Origin: JBOHHM01 sp050725495
Lineage (GTDB): Bacteria > Pseudomonadota > Gammaproteobacteria > Burkholderiales > Burkholderiaceae_C
Direction: 5' to 3'
DNA: 16,778 bases
NCBI GenBank assembly: GCA_050725495.1
Contig: JBOHHM010000140.1
Span: forward strand, 1 to 16,778
A program made the translations under genes and the position numbers. The notes under the pieces are model-generated. The model did no database searches, had not been told where the DNA came from, and saw only the letters and a program-made list of their open reading frames with translations. Positions within the stretch are counted from its first letter, which is position 1; each line of letters opens with the position of its first letter. Of this stretch, positions 14,417 to 16,778 are shown in pieces.

Positions 14417-15267
14417 CACGCGAACCGCCCCGCCGCGCGGCGGACTATGCGCCGCTGGTATTCCCTGCGCTCATGCTGCTCGTTTTCTTCGTCGTGCCCT
14501 TTGGCACGATGGTCGCGGTGAGCTTCTTTCGCCGCCAACAGGGCGGCTTCTACACGCCGGACTTCGTGCTCGGCAACTACGAGCGCTTTCTCAGCCCCTT
14601 CTTCGGCAATGTGCTCGCGTTCTCGCTCGGACTGGCGACGCTGGCCGCCATTTGCGCGGTGGCGCTGGCATTTCCGTTCACCTACCTGCTGACGCGGCGT
14701 CCGCGCCGGGTCCAGACGCGCTGGCTGATCGGCCTGATGTCGCTGCTGTCGCTGTCGGAAGTGATCATCGGCTTTGCCTGGTCGACGCTGTTCTCGCGCA
14801 CGGCCGGCATCACGAATTTGCTGGTCGCGCTGGGCTTCATGTCGCAACCCCAGGCGCTGCTTCCGAGCTTCGGCGCCGTGCTCACCGGCATGGTCTACCA
14901 GGCGCTGCCGTACGCAGTGCTGGTGCTCTATCCGGCGCTCGTGCGGCTCGATCCGACCTTGATCGAAGCGGCCCGCACCCTGGGCGCCCATCCGGCTCGC
15001 GCATTTCTCAACGTGGTGGTGCCGGCGCTGCGCAGCACCATCGTCGCGGCGCTGATCATGGTCTTCGTGTTCGAGCTTGGCTCGTACCTGCTGCCGCAGA
15101 TCCTCGGGCGTCCGCAGCACTGGACGCTGTCGGTGCTGATCACCGACCAGGCCATCTACCAGTCCAACATGCCGTTCGCCGCCGCGATGGCGCTCTTTTT
15201 GGTGCTGCTGTCGCTGGCGCTGGTCGGCCTGACCCTGCTGATCGGACGCAAGGAGGGCGCGGCGTGA
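14413..15267 (+). CDS. ABC transporter permease (PotB-like), importer 2
   Basis: Inner-membrane permease, 284 residues, with about six hydrophobic segments, the first at LVFPALMLLVFFVVPFGTMV. The EAA loop starts at E185 (EAARTLGAHPARAFLNVVVP). The periplasmic segment GFYTPDFVLGNYERFLSPFF after the first membrane segment is typical of PotB proteins of this class. It overlaps its neighbours on both sides by 4 nt (ATGA upstream, GTGA downstream), so the set is tightly coupled. Confidence 0.88.
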   Translation: MTREPPRRAADYAPLVFPALMLLVFFVVPFGTMVAVSFFRRQQGGFYTPDFVLGNYERFLSPFFGNVLAFSLGLATLAAICAVALAFPFTYLLTRRPRRVQTRWLIGLMSLLSLSEVIIGFAWSTLFSRTAGITNLLVALGFMSQPQALLPSFGAVLTGMVYQALPYAVLVLYPALVRLDPTLIEAARTLGAHPARAFLNVVVPALRSTIVAALIMVFVFELGSYLLPQILGRPQHWTLSVLITDQAIYQSNMPFAAAMALFLVLLSLALVGLTLLIGRKEGAA

Positions 15268-16067
15268 ACGCACGACTGCTGCAGCGCCTGTTCTTCGGGG
15301 CGATCACGCTGTTCCTCGCCGCGCCCATCGTCATCGTTGCCGGCGTGTCGCTGAACGAACGCCAGACCCTTGCGTTTCCGCCGCAAGGCCTGTCGTGGTC
15401 CTGGTACGCCGAGATCTTCAGCGACCCCGGCTGGCGCGGCGCGCTGCTGGCCTCGATCGCTCTGGCCACCCTCTCTGCCGCGCTGGCCACCGCGATCGCG
15501 ATGCCGCTGGCCTGGTTCCTGTGGCGCCGCTATGCGCCCTGGGCCAACATCTTCCGGCTGCTGGGCATCGCGCCCTTCGTTTTGCCGCCGGTCATCACTG
15601 CGCTGGGCCTGCTGAGCTTCTGGGTCACCGCCGGGGGCTACGGTCAGCCCTGGACGGCGGTGATCAGCCACGCGATCTTCTTCGTCACGCTGCCGCTGGT
15701 GACGCTGACGCTCGGACTCGACGCCATCGACCGCTCGCTGACCGAAGCGGCCTCGACGATGGGCGCGGACGACCGCACTGTGCTGCACACGGTGGTGTTG
15801 CCGCTGATCCTGCCCAACCTCGTGTGCGGCTACGCATTCGCCTTCGTGCTCTCGCTCAACGAGTACATCGTGGCCTACATGACGGTCGGCTTCACGCTGG
15901 AGACGCTGCCCATCAAGATCTTCAACGCACTGCGTTACGGCTACACGCCGACCATGGCCGCGGTCTCGATTTTCTTCGTCGCGATTTCCGCGCTGGTGTT
16001 CACCCTGGTGGCGCGCTTGGGCGATCTGCCGCGCCTGCTCGGTGCCCTGCCCTCGGACGACCACTGA
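15264..16067 (+). CDS. ABC transporter permease (PotC-like), importer 2
   Basis: Inner-membrane permease, 267 residues, with a GTG start in a GTGA overlap with the previous stop. The first membrane segment is followed by NERQTLAFPPQGLSWSWYAE, the PotC-type signature region, then about five more segments. The EAA loop begins at E161 (EAASTMGADDRTVLHTVVLP), followed by FVLSLNEYIVAYMTVGF, typical of PotC. It pairs with the preceding permease. A perfect hairpin starts 2 nt after its stop. Confidence 0.88.
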   Translation: MNARLLQRLFFGAITLFLAAPIVIVAGVSLNERQTLAFPPQGLSWSWYAEIFSDPGWRGALLASIALATLSAALATAIAMPLAWFLWRRYAPWANIFRLLGIAPFVLPPVITALGLLSFWVTAGGYGQPWTAVISHAIFFVTLPLVTLTLGLDAIDRSLTEAASTMGADDRTVLHTVVLPLILPNLVCGYAFAFVLSLNEYIVAYMTVGFTLETLPIKIFNALRYGYTPTMAAVSIFFVAISALVFTLVARLGDLPRLLGALPSDDH

Positions 16068-16068
16068 A

Positions 16069-16095
16069 CCTGCCGGCCGCGCTGCGACCGGCAGG
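16069..16095 (+). terminator. Hairpin between importer 2 and the Rid gene
   Basis: CCTGCCGG (16069-16076) and CCGGCAGG (16088-16095) form a perfect 8-bp GC-rich stem with an 11-nt loop, 2 nt after the permease stop. No T run follows, so it is not a classic intrinsic terminator. It could protect the importer transcript's 3' end or weaken expression of the downstream gene. Confidence 0.4.
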
Positions 16096-16144
16096 CCCAT
16101 CCATCCTCATTCCTATTTCACTCACACCCAAGGAAAGCTCGACC

Positions 16145-16492
16145 ATGACCATCATCCGCCACGAACAGGGCTCTCGCATGAGCCAGGCCGTCATCCACAA
16201 CCGCACCGTCTACCTGGCCGGCCAGGTCGGCAAAGGCGCCACCACCGCCGATCAGACGCGTGACCTGCTGACGCAGGTCGAACGCCTGCTGGCGCTGTCA
16301 AACAGCGACAAGTCGCTCCTGCTGTCGGCCACGATCTGGTTGGCCGACATGGAGGACTTCGCGCAGATGAACGCAGTCTGGGACGCTTGGGTCGACCCAC
16401 GCAATCCACCGGCGCGCGCCTGCGGCGAGGTTCGGCTGGCTTCGCCCGACTATCGCGTCGAAATGTTGATCGTGGCTGCGCAACGCGCCTGA
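16145..16492 (+). CDS. Rid (YjgF/YER057c/UK114) family protein, YoaB-like subgroup
   Basis: Small cytoplasmic protein of 115 residues; Rid proteins hydrolyse reactive enamine/imine intermediates such as 2-aminoacrylate. Visible features are TVYLAGQV (21-28), SATIWLADMEDFAQMNAVWDAW pattern near 61-82, and PPARACGEV with the conserved carboxylate-binding Arg R91; E106 lies in VEMLIVAA. The central block resembles E. coli YoaB more than RidA. ATG 16145 has AGGAAAG 7 nt upstream. It is 77 nt after importer 2 in the same direction and probably belongs to the same transcript, although a hairpin intervenes. In this locus it may process imines formed from the imported amine or guanidino compound (inference). 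Confidence 0.85.
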   Translation: MTIIRHEQGSRMSQAVIHNRTVYLAGQVGKGATTADQTRDLLTQVERLLALSNSDKSLLLSATIWLADMEDFAQMNAVWDAWVDPRNPPARACGEVRLASPDYRVEMLIVAAQRA

Positions 16493-16514
16493 ACCCGAAG
16501 CTCGCGCGCTCGAC

Positions 16515-16530
16515 GCGGTGGCTCCACCGC
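16515..16530 (+). terminator. Hairpin downstream of the Rid gene
   Basis: GCGGTGG and CCACCGC (16515-16521 and 16524-16530) are exact inverted repeats with 2 nt between, in practice a 6-bp stem with a 4-nt loop. It lies 23 nt after the Rid stop, where the operon should end. No T run follows, so terminator activity is uncertain. Confidence 0.35.
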
Positions 16531-16572
16531 ACAAACGAAGCCGAGCCAGCAGCCAGACCGGGCGCATCCCGG

Positions 16573-16578
16573 CACAAT
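16573..16578 (+). promoter_or_regulatory. Possible -10 element of the FtsX-type gene
   Basis: CACAAT fits 4 of 6 positions of the -10 consensus and lies 7 nt before ATG 16586, so a transcript from it would be nearly leaderless. A small hairpin, CCGGG-cgcat-CCCGG (16558-16572), sits directly upstream. No convincing -35 is visible. Confidence 0.25.
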
Positions 16579-16778
16579 GAAGGTCATGCGTGCCCTTCTG
16601 TCCGTTTTTTCCTGGCAGGAAATCCAGCACCATCCCTGGCGCAACGCGGCCGCCGTGGTGGCGGTGATGCTGGGGGTGGCGCTGGCGTTCTCGGTGCACT
16701 TGATCAACGCCTCGGCGCTCAGCGAGTTTTCCAGTGCCGTGCGTTCGGTCAATGGCCAGCCCGATCTGGAACTGCGCG
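16577..16778 (+). CDS. FtsX/MacB-type ABC transporter permease, N-terminal fragment cut by window edge
   Basis: The reading frame encodes 67 residues and continues past the window. It starts MKVMRALLSVFSWQEIQHHP, followed by a membrane segment (NAAAVVAVMLGVALAFSVHL) and a periplasmic-looking part (SEFSSAVRSVNGQPDLELR). This layout, a short cytoplasmic lead, one membrane helix and then a large extracytoplasmic domain, is that of FtsX-like permeases of LolC/MacB-type exporters. There are two possible starts, ATG 16577 and ATG 16586, and neither has a normal ribosome binding site. The function of the full protein cannot be judged from this fragment. It appears unrelated to the uptake locus upstream. 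Confidence 0.7.
   Translation, partial: MKVMRALLSVFSWQEIQHHPWRNAAAVVAVMLGVALAFSVHLINASALSEFSSAVRSVNGQPDLELR

Noticed and set aside
5929..16067. Tandem duplication of one importer operon
   Set aside because: Gene order differs between the two sets and the binding proteins are only loosely similar.
1..16778. CRISPR array, tRNA, rRNA, insertion sequence or prophage
   Set aside because: No regularly spaced repeats, cloverleaf-like sequences, transposase or phage-type proteins were seen on either strand.

Overview
This is a GC-rich, densely packed bacterial window. I infer a Betaproteobacterium of the order Burkholderiales, probably family Comamonadaceae. The support is the gene content, the protein styles and a GC-rich palindromic element at about 2304-2357 that resembles, from memory, a repeat common between genes in that family. 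No RNA genes, phage or transposase genes, or CRISPR arrays are visible. No gene-free stretch exceeds 300 bases; the longest is 12036-12229.

Region 1 (1-4818, + strand) is the end of a phosphonate-catabolism cluster. It holds phnY (phosphonoacetaldehyde dehydrogenase, 5' end outside the window), an alanine dehydrogenase with all its known catalytic residues, a DAO-type FAD oxidoreductase and a PhnD-type phosphonate-binding protein. A workable reading is this: 2-aminoethylphosphonate (AEP) or an N-substituted form is bound by PhnD, its amine is removed by a transaminase or the flavoenzyme, and PhnY oxidises phosphonoacetaldehyde to phosphonoacetate. Alanine dehydrogenase would turn the alanine from PhnW-type transamination back into pyruvate and ammonia. 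PhnW, PhnA and the importer's ATPase and permease are not in the window.

Region 2 (4947-16492) is a separate uptake-and-catabolism locus. A LysR regulator (- strand) diverges from a polyamine/opine-type ABC importer ordered binding protein, permease, permease, ATPase. This is followed by an ornithine cyclodeaminase/mu-crystallin family enzyme and, in 4-nt overlap, an agmatinase-like ureohydrolase. A second importer of the same broad class but a different gene order (binding protein, ATPase, permease, permease) follows, then a YoaB-like Rid protein. The cyclodeaminase homolog lacks the catalytic aspartate of true ornithine cyclodeaminase and looks like a cyclic-ketimine (pyrroline-2-carboxylate type) reductase. 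My best hypothesis is import of a guanidino compound, hydrolysis to urea plus an amine that can cyclise to an imine, and reduction to a cyclic amino acid such as proline, with the Rid protein handling reactive imines. The layout (LysR, ABC importer, cyclodeaminase family, ureohydrolase) recalls the noc/occ opine regions of Agrobacterium Ti plasmids, but the importers are of a different class. This is the most likely poorly described system here.

Region 3 (16577-16778) is the start of an FtsX/MacB-type ABC permease gene that runs off the window and seems unrelated to the rest.
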